A DNA stretch of 50,854 nt from Methylophilaceae bacterium (GTDB lineage Bacteria; Pseudomonadota; Gammaproteobacteria; Burkholderiales; Methylophilaceae), in assembly GCA_017857755.1 (NCBI GenBank), contig JAFMCM010000009.1, positions 1 to 50,854 on the forward strand, read 5' to 3'. A model generated the notes under the pieces. The model did no database searches and was not told where the DNA came from. It saw only the letters and a list, made by a program, of their open reading frames with translations. Position 1 is the stretch's first letter. The number at the start of each line of letters is the position of its first letter. Below, piece by piece: positions 39,038-48,283 of the stretch. The position numbers were made by a program, and so were the translations under genes.

Positions 39038-40147
39038 TTATCGCGCTGCTTTTACTGCTGACGGCTGTATGAAGTCACCAGTGTTATTACCTAGTGCATT
39101 TCGCTCATATGCAATCACTGCTGCAATATCAACATCGTTTAACACTGCCGCCCAAGCTGGCATGATGTTTTTACCGTTCAAGATAATATCCAAGTGACCT
39201 TCAAGCGGTCCAGTAGCAATCGCACTGCCCGTCATTGCTGGAAATGCTGGTGGCATACCTGCACCATTCACTTGATGACATACCGCACAGTTTTTCTCAT
39301 ACACTCCTTTACCAGCCGCGACCAAATCATCTTTTGTCCACTCTTGATCGGCACCTGCGTCCGCTGCTGCTGCTGCATCTTTCTTAGCAACAATCCAAGC
39401 ATTGTAGTCATCCTCTTCCATGGCTTCGACAACAATTGGCATATAGCCGTGTGCTTTTCCGCAAAGCTCAGCACATTGACCACGGTAAGTACCTGGCTTG
39501 TCAACTCTAAACCATGTTTCCCTTACAAATCCAGGAATAGCATCTTGCTTAATACCAAATTCAGGAACCCAGAAAGCATGAATCACATCCGCAGCAGTCA
39601 ACAGCACCTTAATTTTTTTGCCAACAGGTACAACCATTGGATTATCTACTTCGAGTAAATAATTCTCACCTTTTTCGGCTTTATTGTGAATTTGATCATC
39701 AGATGTCGCAAGCGTACTGACAAACTTCACATCTTGATCTAAATAATCATAAGACCACTTCCACTGAGAGCCAGTCACCTTGATACTCATGTCCGAAGCA
39801 GCTGTATCTTTCATTGCTAAAATCGTTTTCGTCGCAGGATAAGCCATACCAGCAAGAATAATCACTGGGATAATCGTCCAAACAACTTCTAACCAATGGT
39901 TTTCATGAAACTGTGAAGCGACATGACCCGCTGACTTTCGATGCTTAAGAATTGAATAAAACATCAAACCAAAAACTACAACAAAAATAGCAAGACAAAC
40001 CCAAATCATCATCATATGCAAGTCATAAATCTGACTCGCGATTTCTGTTGCTGGTGTTTTAAGATTTAATGCATAGGCTGCATGAGAATTTGCCGCATAC
40101 ACTGATAAAAATGCAGCACCTAAAGAGAGAATTGATCTCTTGTTCAT
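39038..40147 (-). CDS. coxB: Cytochrome c oxidase subunit II with fused C-terminal cytochrome c domain
   Basis: About 369 residues from ATG 40147 (MNKRSILSLG), with a signal peptide, two membrane segments (about 35-60 and 75-105) and the periplasmic CuA domain, whose ligands appear in QCAELCGKAHGYMPI. The C-terminus holds a c-type heme (CAVCHQVNGAGMPPAFP) as in caa3-type enzymes. It receives electrons from soluble cytochromes. An ATG at 40177 would add ten residues ahead of the signal peptide and is less likely. Confidence 0.96.
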   Translation of the reverse strand: MNKRSILSLGAAFLSVYAANSHAAYALNLKTPATEIASQIYDLHMMMIWVCLAIFVVVFGLMFYSILKHRKSAGHVASQFHENHWLEVVWTIIPVIILAGMAYPATKTILAMKDTAASDMSIKVTGSQWKWSYDYLDQDVKFVSTLATSDDQIHNKAEKGENYLLEVDNPMVVPVGKKIKVLLTAADVIHAFWVPEFGIKQDAIPGFVRETWFRVDKPGTYRGQCAELCGKAHGYMPIVVEAMEEDDYNAWIVAKKDAAAAADAGADQEWTKDDLVAAGKGVYEKNCAVCHQVNGAGMPPAFPAMTGSAIATGPLEGHLDIILNGKNIMPAWAAVLNDVDIAAVIAYERNALGNNTGDFIQPSAVKAAR

Positions 40148-40180
40148 AACTGAATCCACCCCGAATAATGTGAACAACTT

Positions 40181-40208
40181 AATAAATAGTAAACGCTAAC
40201 AAAGTCAA
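40181..40208 (-). promoter_or_regulatory. Candidate promoter of coxB
   Basis: On the minus strand TTGACT (about 40208-40203) is followed after about 17 bases by TTATTA. It lies some 35-60 bases upstream of the coxB ATG. Confidence 0.45.
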
Positions 40209-40364
40209 ACCGACCGACCCCGCTAACAACTAACAAGTCAGCCAAAAATAATGACTGCGAGCTTAATTTTTACATGAAATTGTTGGATCGAACACTAACT
40301 GGATTACATTAATGACGATTTCAAAATTTCGCATAATTTATCATACCGACAAATCGATATCAAG

Positions 40365-40392
40365 AAAAATGTAACAAATTAGTTACATTTTT
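40365..40392. repeat. Perfect 11-bp AT-rich inverted repeat
   Basis: AAAAATGTAAC (40365-40375) pairs with GTTACATTTTT (40382-40392) around AAATTA. It could be a regulator site or a weak hairpin; the low GC content makes efficient termination unlikely. Confidence 0.55.
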
Positions 40393-40903
40393 AGACACTT
40401 AGTTCAATACTTCATCATATACATCATATTGACAAAACTTCGCGCTAAAACAAGCGTGCAACGTGCGCGCATACTACACTTAAATTAGGCGTTTTGAAAT
40501 AAACAATCATGTCTCTTACCAAAATTATCCATATTCTAACCGCTTTATACTGTACTGAAATAAACGATTGATTCAGCACCGTCCATTTGAATCTTCCCTA
40601 TTTTAAGGCCACGATGTCCGTTATAAATCGGCAACAATGTAGCTATCTTGGCGTTAATCAACTCTATTATTCTCGCCGTAATAGCAAAGCATTCTAATTT
40701 AACGTTAGACAAACTAGACCAGCATCTCAATATCAGGTGATTAACTCACTACGCTATTAACTGCGATTAACCAATTAAGCTTGTCTAACATGCAAGCAAG
40801 CGATTGGTGCAGCCGAACACCCAAGCAGTAAAGTGCGGTTATGCGTTAATCTGTAAACGAATAAATTCAAAAATGGTCAAAAAAATATAAGCTTGCTATT
40901 TTA

Positions 40904-40962
40904 TAAAAGTGGAGTAATCTAGACCTGCTGTAAAAAAGTGTAATCAATTTGTTAAAAAGTGT
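40904..40962 (+). promoter_or_regulatory. Repeated TAAAAGTG elements upstream of the rhodopsin gene
   Basis: TAAAAGTG at 40904-40911, TAAAAAAGTGT at 40931-40941 and TAAAAAGTGT at 40953-40962 lie in the same direction; the last two are 21 bp apart, two helical turns. A weak promoter-like pair (TTGCTA 40893-40898, TAATCT 40915-40920) overlaps the first. These may be binding sites of a regulator of the rhodopsin gene. Evidence is pattern only. Confidence 0.4.
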
Positions 40963-40999
40963 TTCTTAATACACCTTATATGAATTTGGGAGAAATAAA

Positions 41000-41791
41000 A
41001 TGAGAATAGATTTAAAAAGTTTTACTAAAAGTACTTTATTCGCCATCGGGTCAGTTTTAGGTTTTTCTTCACCCGCATTTGCAACATCTGGCGTGGTCTT
41101 GCAATCAAGCGATTTTGTCGGCATCTCGTTTTGGTTGATATCGATGGCATTAGTTGCCGCTACTGCATTCTTCTTCTTAGAGCGTGATCGCGTTGCAGGA
41201 AAATGGAAAACATCGTTAACAGTATCTGGTTTAGTCACATTAATTGCAGCAGTTCATTACTTTTATATGCGCGACGTTTGGGTGGCAACTGGCTCTACAC
41301 CGACCGTGTATCGTTACATCGACTGGTTAATCACTGTTCCACTATTAATGGTTGAGTTCTACCTTATTTTGGCTGCCATTGCTAAAGTGCCAGGTGGCGT
41401 TTTCTGGCGACTCATGATTGGTACATTAGTCATGCTAATTGGCGGCTATGTTGGTGAAGCTGGCTATGTTGCAGTTTGGCCTGCGTTTATTGTTGGCATG
41501 CTCGGTTGGTTTTATATCCTTTACGAAGTTTTCGCTGGTGAGGCAAGTAAAATTAATGCTGCTCAAGCACCGGCAAGTGTTCAGTCTGCATTTAATACCA
41601 TGCGATTAATTGTGACATTCGGTTGGGCAATTTATCCAATTGGTTACTTCGCTGGATACCTTACAGGCCAAGGCCCAGACAGCAGCATGCAAGCACTTAA
41701 CATTGTTTACAACTTAGCTGATGTTTTAAACAAAATTGCATTCGGCGTTATTATCTGGTCTGTTGCAGTTTCTGAAAGCGAGAAAAAGTAA
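41000..41791 (+). CDS. Green-type proton-pumping rhodopsin (proteorhodopsin-like)
   Basis: The 263-residue protein has a cleavable signal peptide (AFA at 26-28) and seven membrane helices. Relative to proteorhodopsin it keeps R105, D108 (proton acceptor), T112 and E119 (proton donor), the DTE set of outward proton pumps. H86 corresponds to the counter-ion histidine, D241 to Asp227 and K245 in ADVLNKIAFG is the retinal lysine. Position 116, equal to proteorhodopsin 105, is Leu, predicting green absorption. GGGAGA precedes the ATG. It heads the crt-blh module on the same strand. Whether a carotenoid antenna could bind needs alignment of helix E (IVGMLGWFY). Confidence 0.97.
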   Translation: MRIDLKSFTKSTLFAIGSVLGFSSPAFATSGVVLQSSDFVGISFWLISMALVAATAFFFLERDRVAGKWKTSLTVSGLVTLIAAVHYFYMRDVWVATGSTPTVYRYIDWLITVPLLMVEFYLILAAIAKVPGGVFWRLMIGTLVMLIGGYVGEAGYVAVWPAFIVGMLGWFYILYEVFAGEASKINAAQAPASVQSAFNTMRLIVTFGWAIYPIGYFAGYLTGQGPDSSMQALNIVYNLADVLNKIAFGVIIWSVAVSESEKK

Positions 41792-41889
41792 TCGTTGTTT
41801 AGATAAATGTTAACCATTCGGACACATTTTTATTTAGATTCTCTTTACATCTAATTCAAAAATGTGTCCATCATTCATGAGGTTAAAAA

Positions 41890-42822
41890 ATGTCAGCTCA
41901 AACATTAATTAACTCAGCAAACAATTTTTTGTGGACAGAATCATCCCTTGATGAGCTTTTAATTCAAGTTGATGAATATATTATTACCAGTCTGTCGTCA
42001 AACGCAGACTCAACCCAAAGCACTATCAGTGCTGCCGAGTACGCCGCCAAGTGCCATCTTGCAACACCTGGACATAAGGTAAGAGCAAAACTGTGCTTAG
42101 TTGCCTGTCTAGAATTAAATATCAAACATCATGACATGTTGATTCTTTCAGCAGTCTCAGAATTACTTCATAATGCATCACTTATTCATGACGACATTCA
42201 GGACATGGATGAAATGCGTCGTGAGGTAGAAACAGTATGGAAAAGATTTGGATCCAACATTGCAATTTGTGCGGGTGATTTATTACTATCAAGCGCTTAT
42301 GGTGTATTAGCCAATATCAGTGACCCAACGTTGTTACCGAAGTTAATACAACGCATCGCCAACCGAACATCGACAGTCATTCAAGGGCAATGTGGTGACA
42401 TTGAATGCAAAAATCAATCGATTAACTCTCTCGAGACCTATCAAAATATCGCCCGAGCCAAATCAGGCGCTCTCCTCGGACTCCCAATCGAACTTGCATT
42501 AATTTTTTCGCAACAAGATCAGTATTTAGGCATCGTCCAACAAGCAACCAGCGCTTTTGCGATTGGTTATCAAATCATTGACGATTTAAACGATATCGCC
42601 AAAGACGCTGCGCTCAGCGGTAGACCACAATCATTGAATATCACTTTTGTGCTAGCAGACGCGGATTCTAACAACCCTATTGCTGACGCCAATGCGCTTG
42701 CCGAAAGCGCATTAACAGAAGCAATTAAGCTCGCTAATGAACTTCCGTACTCATTAGGAACGTTGCTTGTATCATTGAGCAATCAGCTTAGAGGGCAAAT
42801 AAAACATGACAGCGGATGCTAA
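41890..42822 (+). CDS. crtE: Geranylgeranyl diphosphate synthase
   Basis: The 310-residue polyprenyl synthase has both aspartate-rich motifs: DDIQD (101-105) and DDLND near residue 231. It extends farnesyl or smaller diphosphate to geranylgeranyl diphosphate, the start of carotenoid synthesis. It follows the rhodopsin gene by 98 bases with GAGG seven bases before ATG. Its last 17 bases overlap crtI. Chain length is inferred from context. Confidence 0.9.
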   Translation: MSAQTLINSANNFLWTESSLDELLIQVDEYIITSLSSNADSTQSTISAAEYAAKCHLATPGHKVRAKLCLVACLELNIKHHDMLILSAVSELLHNASLIHDDIQDMDEMRREVETVWKRFGSNIAICAGDLLLSSAYGVLANISDPTLLPKLIQRIANRTSTVIQGQCGDIECKNQSINSLETYQNIARAKSGALLGLPIELALIFSQQDQYLGIVQQATSAFAIGYQIIDDLNDIAKDAALSGRPQSLNITFVLADADSNNPIADANALAESALTEAIKLANELPYSLGTLLVSLSNQLRGQIKHDSGC

Positions 42823-44299
42823 AAAAGCAATCATTATTGGATCTGGTTTTGGCGGAATCGCTGCAGCACTAAGACTCCGAGCAAAAGGTTATTCGGTAAA
42901 GGTCATTGATCGCAGTCCAATGCTAGGTGGTAGAGCGCAAGTATTGACTAAAAATGGGTTTAAGCATGACGCAGGGCCCACCGTTATTACTGCACCATTT
43001 TTGCTTGATGAACTGTTCGCACTTTTCCAAGAAAAACTAGAAGATCATATCAAGCTCGTTCCACTAAAGCCTTGGTACCGATTTTATTTTTCTGATCAAA
43101 CAACTTTTGATTATGGTGGCTCACTCGAGGAAACCTTAACTGAAATAGAAAAAGTCGAACCTAAAGACAAAGCGGGCTATTTAAAGCTACTCAATCACTC
43201 AAAAAACATTTTTGACATTGCTTTTACGCAATTATCTGCAAAGCCTTTTCACCGATTCTTTTTAATGGTCTCGTTAATTCCTAAGTTAATTGTATTAAAA
43301 AGTTATGAAACCGTATGGACAACCGTTTCAAGGCATCTGATTAGTCCTAAATTACGTCAAGCTTTCTCTATTCAACCCTTATTAGTGGGTGGAAATCCTT
43401 TCTCAACAACGAGCATCTATGGCCTTATCCATTATCTCGAACGAGCGTATGGGGTATTTTTTGCAGTGGGAGGTACAGGGGCAATTGTTGATGCGCTAAG
43501 AAAGCTGATGGAGAGGCAAAACATTGAGATTTGTTTAAACACAACCGTACGTAATATAATCGTCAACAATAAAAAAGCTTCTGGGGTTATGCTAGAGGAC
43601 GGGACAAAAATAACAGCCGATATTATTGTTTCAAATGCAGACGCTGCCTACCTATACCAAAACATGATTGACGACCATCAAGTCGCAGTATCATCAAAGT
43701 TAAAAGTAAAACTAGCGCACTACTCTATGGGTTTGTTTGTGGTGTATTTCGGCACTACTAAGCAGTATCCAGACGTTGTGCATCATACGATATGGCTAGG
43801 TAAAACCTATAAAGAACTGCTCAGTAATATATTTGCAAAAAAAATACTGTCAGATGATTTTTCTCTTTATATACATCGGCCAACAGCGACCGATAAAAGT
43901 TTTGCACCTGCTGGCTGTGATAGCTTTTATGTTCTGTGTCCTGTCCCCAACCTTAAAGCAAATATTGATTGGTCGATTGAGGGAGAAACGTTGAAAAATA
44001 AAATTGTTGAGGCTCTAGACAAAACCCTCCTACCAGACTTACAAAAACATATTACTGATGATTTTTTCATGACTCCCAACGATTTTAAAACACAATACTT
44101 AAGCATGCATGGCGCTGGCTTCTCCATCGCCCCTTTGTTCCGACAGTCTGCTTGGTTCAGATTTCACAATAAAGCCGAGGGGATTAAAAATCTCTATATC
44201 ACTGGCGCTGGCACCCACCCAGGCGCAGGATTGCCAGGTGTATTGTGCTCCGCAAAAGTGATTGACCAGCTGATACCACTGGCTACTGATTTTAAATGA
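42806..44299 (+). CDS. crtI: Phytoene desaturase
   Basis: The 497-residue protein begins with the FAD-binding IIGSGFGGIAAALRLRA (about 8-24) and LGGRAQV, and ends with the family signature TGAGTHPGAGLPGVLCSAKV around 460-485, as in bacterial CrtI. It converts phytoene to lycopene with FAD. It overlaps crtE by 17 bases at its start and crtB by four bases (ATGA) at its end, implying translational coupling. Confidence 0.96.
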   Translation: MTADAKKAIIIGSGFGGIAAALRLRAKGYSVKVIDRSPMLGGRAQVLTKNGFKHDAGPTVITAPFLLDELFALFQEKLEDHIKLVPLKPWYRFYFSDQTTFDYGGSLEETLTEIEKVEPKDKAGYLKLLNHSKNIFDIAFTQLSAKPFHRFFLMVSLIPKLIVLKSYETVWTTVSRHLISPKLRQAFSIQPLLVGGNPFSTTSIYGLIHYLERAYGVFFAVGGTGAIVDALRKLMERQNIEICLNTTVRNIIVNNKKASGVMLEDGTKITADIIVSNADAAYLYQNMIDDHQVAVSSKLKVKLAHYSMGLFVVYFGTTKQYPDVVHHTIWLGKTYKELLSNIFAKKILSDDFSLYIHRPTATDKSFAPAGCDSFYVLCPVPNLKANIDWSIEGETLKNKIVEALDKTLLPDLQKHITDDFFMTPNDFKTQYLSMHGAGFSIAPLFRQSAWFRFHNKAEGIKNLYITGAGTHPGAGLPGVLCSAKVIDQLIPLATDFK

Positions 44300-45240
44300 A
44301 TCCAGCCAAAATGGATCAAACAGCCTATATCAAAGAGTCCAATTTCGTTCTAGCTCAGAAAGGAAAAACTTTTTTTTGGTCTAAGTTTTTACTGCAAAAA
44401 AAACAAGCGACGAAAGCCGTGAGGCTATATCGGTTTTGTCGATACGTGGATGATGTGGCTGATGAGACTTTAGACACTGTCTTGGCGCATCACACCCTCT
44501 TGCAAATAATTGAAGACTTAAAATTGGGCGCTTCTCACCATCCTATCTTAGAAGATGCCATTAAACTATTTAACGAGTCTCAAATAGAAATTGACATTCC
44601 TATCTCGCTGATTCAAGGTGTAATCTCTGATTTAAGCCAAGTCAAACTTGCAGATGAAAAAGCACTGATGGTGTATTGCTATCAAGTAGCAGGCACTGTA
44701 GGCCTCATGATGAGTAAAATATTAGCTATTAAGGACGACCAAGCATTCGCGCATGCGATTGATTTGGGTATAGCCATGCAGTTAACGAATATCTGTAGAG
44801 ATGTCGCTGAAGATGCGCAGATGAACAGAAGATACCTGCCCGCATCGCTCGTTGGAGATATCGAGCCTTACGCTATTCTCAAACCCGACCCTCAAACCCA
44901 AAACAGTATCAAAATGGCTATCGCAACATTACTCAACAATGCCAATGAATACTACCAGAGTGGATACCATGGCTTATGTTTTTTACCGCTACGTGCGCGT
45001 TTAGCCATTGCAGTTGCATCAGGCCTATATCGCCATATCGGAATCCGCATTGCCAACAAGCACTACCGATACTGGGCAAAGCGCTCAACGGTATCTAATA
45101 AATTAAAAATTTGGCTCACCATCAACATTTTAGCTCGATGCCTAGTCGCATCCGACTTTCACCGCTATGTGAAACCACACCGTGCAGACTTGCATGAATA
45201 TATCAAAGAATTGCCTTACGCGCATGCACAGCCAAATTGA
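44296..45240 (+). CDS. crtB: Phytoene synthase
   Basis: The 314-residue enzyme condenses two geranylgeranyl diphosphates into phytoene. The trans-isoprenoid synthase motifs are YRFCRYVDDVADE (DDVAD, about 50) and LTNICRDVAEDAQMNRRYLP (about 160-178, split DVAED). Start overlaps the crtI stop by four bases. Confidence 0.96.
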   Translation: MNPAKMDQTAYIKESNFVLAQKGKTFFWSKFLLQKKQATKAVRLYRFCRYVDDVADETLDTVLAHHTLLQIIEDLKLGASHHPILEDAIKLFNESQIEIDIPISLIQGVISDLSQVKLADEKALMVYCYQVAGTVGLMMSKILAIKDDQAFAHAIDLGIAMQLTNICRDVAEDAQMNRRYLPASLVGDIEPYAILKPDPQTQNSIKMAIATLLNNANEYYQSGYHGLCFLPLRARLAIAVASGLYRHIGIRIANKHYRYWAKRSTVSNKLKIWLTINILARCLVASDFHRYVKPHRADLHEYIKELPYAHAQPN

Positions 45241-46399
45241 CTTAGTCATATTAGGCGGAGGCTGTGCTGGATTAAGCCTAGCCAGCAGGCTATCCGCATT
45301 CGGCAAAGATGCCCCTAGCGTACTGATTATCGAGCAAAGAGAAAACTATACCAACGATAGAACCTGGTGTTTTTGGGATATCGAACATCCTGCGTACAAA
45401 CAGCAAGCCAATCATGCATGGACAAGTTTTGAAATCAGCAATCAACAACGTACTCATCAATTCGACTGTCGCAAACATCAATACCTCATGTTGGAGAGTC
45501 ATACGTTTTATCAAGATGCTTTGACTACAATTGAACAAAATCCCAATGTTGAATTACTACTTGGACAACAGGTAATATCGGCACCCATCAAAAATGAAAA
45601 TGGTTGGTTGATTCAGACTGCTCAAGCACAGTATGCCGCGAAATTAATTGTTGACACTAGACCGCCTCAAAAGGTGAACCATCAAGACGCGATACTTTGG
45701 CAATCTTTCGTTGGTTATGAAATTCAGACGCAAGCAGATTGCTTTCTACCAGAAAAAATGGTCTTAATGGACTTTGACGATACCTTTGATGACGGCTTGG
45801 CATTTATCTACATTTTGCCAACTTCAGAAAAAAAAGCGTTGATTGAATACACCGTGTTTTCAGAAAAGATCTTAGATAAACAACCATTAATAACACGCCT
45901 TAATCAATCGATCGCGCAAAAAATGGATGGCCTTTCATATGACATTCTAAGAACTGAGCATGGCACCTTACCCATGGGCAATCAATTAGCTAACCCAAAT
46001 AAAGAATCGACCTACCTCTACGCTGGCTTGTTTGCAGGTGCCGCTAGACCCAGCTCAGGATACGCATTCCAAAGAATACAATCGTGGGCAACTGTATGTG
46101 CCCAATCGATCATTGACACGAATACTTTATACGCATTCCCAAAAGAACGATGGCTTCAGTCTTTTATGGATGAATTATTTTTAACCGTCATCCACAATAA
46201 TCCAGCCATTGCAGCATCTCTTTTTGAAGATTTATTTAGTCAATGTGATTTCCAAACGGTGGTTAAATTCATGTCCGACAAAGCCACAGTATCCGAACAC
46301 CTTCAGATCATCAAGTCACTGCCACCTTTGCCGTTTATCAAAGCGCTACCAACCTTTTTGATTAAAAAAATTTGCGCTAAGATAGCGTTGTCGTCATGA
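45224..46399 (+). CDS. crtY: Lycopene beta-cyclase (CrtY type)
   Basis: About 391 residues from ATG 45224 (MHSQIDLVILGGG). It has the dinucleotide motif LGGGCAGLSLASRL, the CrtY motif NDRTWCFWD (about 45) and GAARPSSGYAFQRIQ (about 280-294). It closes both ends of lycopene to give beta-carotene. An open frame from 45182 would add 14 residues inside crtB, so 45224 is preferred; overlap with crtB is 17 bases. Confidence 0.94.
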   Translation: MHSQIDLVILGGGCAGLSLASRLSAFGKDAPSVLIIEQRENYTNDRTWCFWDIEHPAYKQQANHAWTSFEISNQQRTHQFDCRKHQYLMLESHTFYQDALTTIEQNPNVELLLGQQVISAPIKNENGWLIQTAQAQYAAKLIVDTRPPQKVNHQDAILWQSFVGYEIQTQADCFLPEKMVLMDFDDTFDDGLAFIYILPTSEKKALIEYTVFSEKILDKQPLITRLNQSIAQKMDGLSYDILRTEHGTLPMGNQLANPNKESTYLYAGLFAGAARPSSGYAFQRIQSWATVCAQSIIDTNTLYAFPKERWLQSFMDELFLTVIHNNPAIAASLFEDLFSQCDFQTVVKFMSDKATVSEHLQIIKSLPPLPFIKALPTFLIKKICAKIALSS

Positions 46400-47310
46400 A
46401 CAAATACATGCAATTACAAAGCAACCTATTCATTCTAATGAGTGGTCTCGCCGCCCTCTTCGGCGCTGGCTTGGATCACCATACCAGTCTCTATCTATTA
46501 CTGATCACCACAAGCTGCGTCGTGATCCTAGGCGTTCCGCATGGCGCGCTGGATGTCTTATTTGCTAGCCAAACCTTTGCGCTTAAAACCTTAGCGGGAT
46601 GGGGGCAATTTATCCTCTACTACCTCATCGCCGCTCTCGCTTTTATTTTGGTCTGGCTGTGGATGCCTAATCTCTTCTTCATCTCATTTTTAATCTTGTC
46701 TGCGCTTCATTTTTCTGAAGACCTAAATTACATCAATAATCGCATCTTAAAATTTAGTTACGGTGCTGTCATCATCACTTTGCCAAGCTTACGCTTTGGA
46801 CCAGCATTAATTGATTTATACGCGATGGTCATCGAGATCGAAGCTGCAACTCGCTTAGTCAAGCTATCTCAATTAATCAGCGTCTCAGCGGCACTCATCA
46901 TCGCGATTCAACTTTTAAACAATCGTATAGCCATTCGAACCAAACTTGAGATGCTATGTGCTTGTGTACTATTTTTATTACTCAACCCCTTGTTGGCATT
47001 TGGAATTTATTTCTGCGTAATGCACAGCGCACGACACTTAATAAGAAGTCGTTTTTTCTTGCCTCAATTTAGTAGACAAGCCTTTTTAAATGCATTATTT
47101 TTTCCAACCATCGCCGTAATCATAATCGGACTATTGATTTGGTGGCTTGGCCCAAAAAAACCACTTGAAGTCGACATTATTCGCATCGTCTTTATAGGAC
47201 TTGCCGCACTCACCGTCCCTCACGCCTGGGTCTTACAACGCGCTAACTTTAATGGATGGTCATCATCCAAAACAAAGGCTGGAAACAAGCATGTAGGCGA
47301 ACAGCGGTAG
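46396..47310 (+). CDS. blh: Beta-carotene 15,15'-dioxygenase (Blh/Brp family)
   Basis: The 304-residue membrane protein has about seven to eight helices and the Blh motifs GVPHGALDVLF, LHFSEDLNY and MHSARHLIRS, whose histidines bind iron in the family. It splits beta-carotene into two retinals, the rhodopsin chromophore. It overlaps crtY by four bases (ATGA), and ends 67 bases before the tRNA-Leu fragment. No idi gene follows, unlike some marine clusters. Confidence 0.94.
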   Translation: MNKYMQLQSNLFILMSGLAALFGAGLDHHTSLYLLLITTSCVVILGVPHGALDVLFASQTFALKTLAGWGQFILYYLIAALAFILVWLWMPNLFFISFLILSALHFSEDLNYINNRILKFSYGAVIITLPSLRFGPALIDLYAMVIEIEAATRLVKLSQLISVSAALIIAIQLLNNRIAIRTKLEMLCACVLFLLLNPLLAFGIYFCVMHSARHLIRSRFFLPQFSRQAFLNALFFPTIAVIIIGLLIWWLGPKKPLEVDIIRIVFIGLAALTVPHAWVLQRANFNGWSSSKTKAGNKHVGEQR

Positions 47311-47377
47311 AACAAAGTGTTGTTGTTTAAAGAAAATGATTGAATTAACGTGCCAAGGCACTGAGTCAATGTAAATG

Positions 47378-47433
47378 TTGGTGCCGGGAGAGAGAATCGA
47401 ACTCTCACGCTGTTACCAGCGCGGGATTTTGAG
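47378..47433. repeat. Left copy of 56-bp direct repeat (att-like)
   Basis: Identical over all 56 bases to 48228-48283, 850 bp to the right. It contains the 3' half of tRNA-Leu from the anticodon loop through CCA plus one flanking base, which matches the usual extent of att cores at tRNA genes. Confidence 0.85.
47379..47433 (-). pseudogene. Truncated tRNA-Leu (3' half only)
   Basis: This minus-strand fragment carries the anticodon loop, variable arm, T arm and CCA of tRNA-Leu, but the 5' half is missing. It cannot be a working tRNA; it is explained by integration next to the intact tRNA gene at 48229-48315. Confidence 0.85.
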
Positions 47434-47671
47434 AGTACCAGAGCGTGAATTTCACCGTAAGATTTTAATTGGTTACAAGACTATTTTTCGCGGTGTTGAA
47501 CGAGGTGCTAAGAGAATCTTCAATATTTTTTTAAACGATAAATATTTGATATTAGTGAGATGCAAAACCTGAAAAAGTTTGTATAAGGAACAAACTTCTA
47601 GCGCGTGTGGTGGGCAATCTTTTCGGTTATGATATTAGGATATTAAAAAATAAATTCTTTAGGTTCATCAC

Positions 47672-48067
47672 ATGCTTATAGTCACTTCAATTTTTGCTTC
47701 GCTACTAACGGCGATTTATATCAAACTTGCTCTTAACGTAATCAATCTTCGAAGAAAAAGTAAAATACCACTAGGCAATGGCGGCTTGGCTGATTTAGAA
47801 AAAGCTGTTCGCTCGCATGGCAACTTCTCAGAGTATGTTCCAATCGCACTCATTTTAATGGCATGCTTAGAATTAAATGGTGCTCCTTGGTGGCTGGTGA
47901 CCATATACGGAATAACGTTATCAATTGGGAGATTGTTTCATGCCATAGGTATCAAACAAGAACCTGAAAGCTTTAATAATCGAATTAGAGGCATGAAACT
48001 TACCTTAAATACTCTTATAGCACTGATTGTGACTAATCTTGGCTGGGTAATATTTAAGTTAATTTAA
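47672..48067 (+). CDS. MAPEG family membrane protein
   Basis: The 131-residue protein has four membrane segments and MAPEG features: VINLRRKSKIPLGNGG near the first loop, EKAVRSHGNFSEYVPIALILM and GRLFHAIGI. MAPEG members are glutathione S-transferase-like or of unknown role in bacteria. It is the only gene between the two tRNA-Leu repeats and so probably came with the inserted segment. Confidence 0.88.
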   Translation: MLIVTSIFASLLTAIYIKLALNVINLRRKSKIPLGNGGLADLEKAVRSHGNFSEYVPIALILMACLELNGAPWWLVTIYGITLSIGRLFHAIGIKQEPESFNNRIRGMKLTLNTLIALIVTNLGWVIFKLI

Positions 48068-48189
48068 TTCTGATAAAAATCGTTTTAAACGACTACCTGA
48101 CTTTAACCCACACGTCGCCTTGCTAACAACTAATCATAAAACTTTTAACTTTTTTCGTTGGAAAAGTGCTGGGTAAAGTGAGCAGACAT

Positions 48190-48219
48190 AAAAAAAGCAC
48201 CAACTGATCGTTAAGTGCT
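48190..48219 (-). terminator. Terminator-like hairpin downstream of tRNA-Leu
   Basis: On the minus strand AAGCAC pairs with GTGCTT around an imperfect inner stem, followed by seven T (48196-48190). It lies ten bases past the CCA end. Confidence 0.65.
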
Positions 48220-48227
48220 TGTATTAC

Positions 48228-48283
48228 TTGGTGCCGGGAGAGAGAATCGAACTCTCACGCTGTTACCAGCGCGGGATTTTGAG
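48228..48283. repeat. Right copy of 56-bp direct repeat, inside the intact tRNA-Leu
   Basis: Same 56 bases as 47378-47433. This copy is the 3' part of the complete tRNA-Leu gene. Confidence 0.85.

Larger units (their letters stand above)
40148..40999. other. Long non-coding gap between the cox and rhodopsin loci
   Basis: This 852-bp stretch lies between divergent coxB and the rhodopsin gene. No recognisable gene is present; a minus-strand frame of 61 codons (40545-40730, TTG start) resembles nothing known. It probably holds both promoters. For coxB a TTGACT at 40208-40203 with TTATTA about 17 bases on is a plausible promoter. An AT-rich inverted repeat and TAAAAGTG-type repeats are listed separately. 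Confidence 0.6.
47311..47671. other. Gene-free stretch with the tRNA-Leu fragment
   Basis: This 361-bp stretch has no convincing gene; frames here run through the tRNA fragment. After 47433 the sequence is unlike the tRNA 5' half and unlike nearby genes. No integrase remnant is recognisable. Confidence 0.6.

Noticed and set aside
40545-40730. 61-codon minus-strand frame with a TTG start in the cox-rhodopsin gap
   Set aside because: No ribosome site, no recognisable family and no conserved neighbour arrangement; likely a chance frame.
47375-47572. 65-codon plus-strand frame across the tRNA-Leu fragment
   Set aside because: It reads through tRNA sequence in antisense and has no family match.
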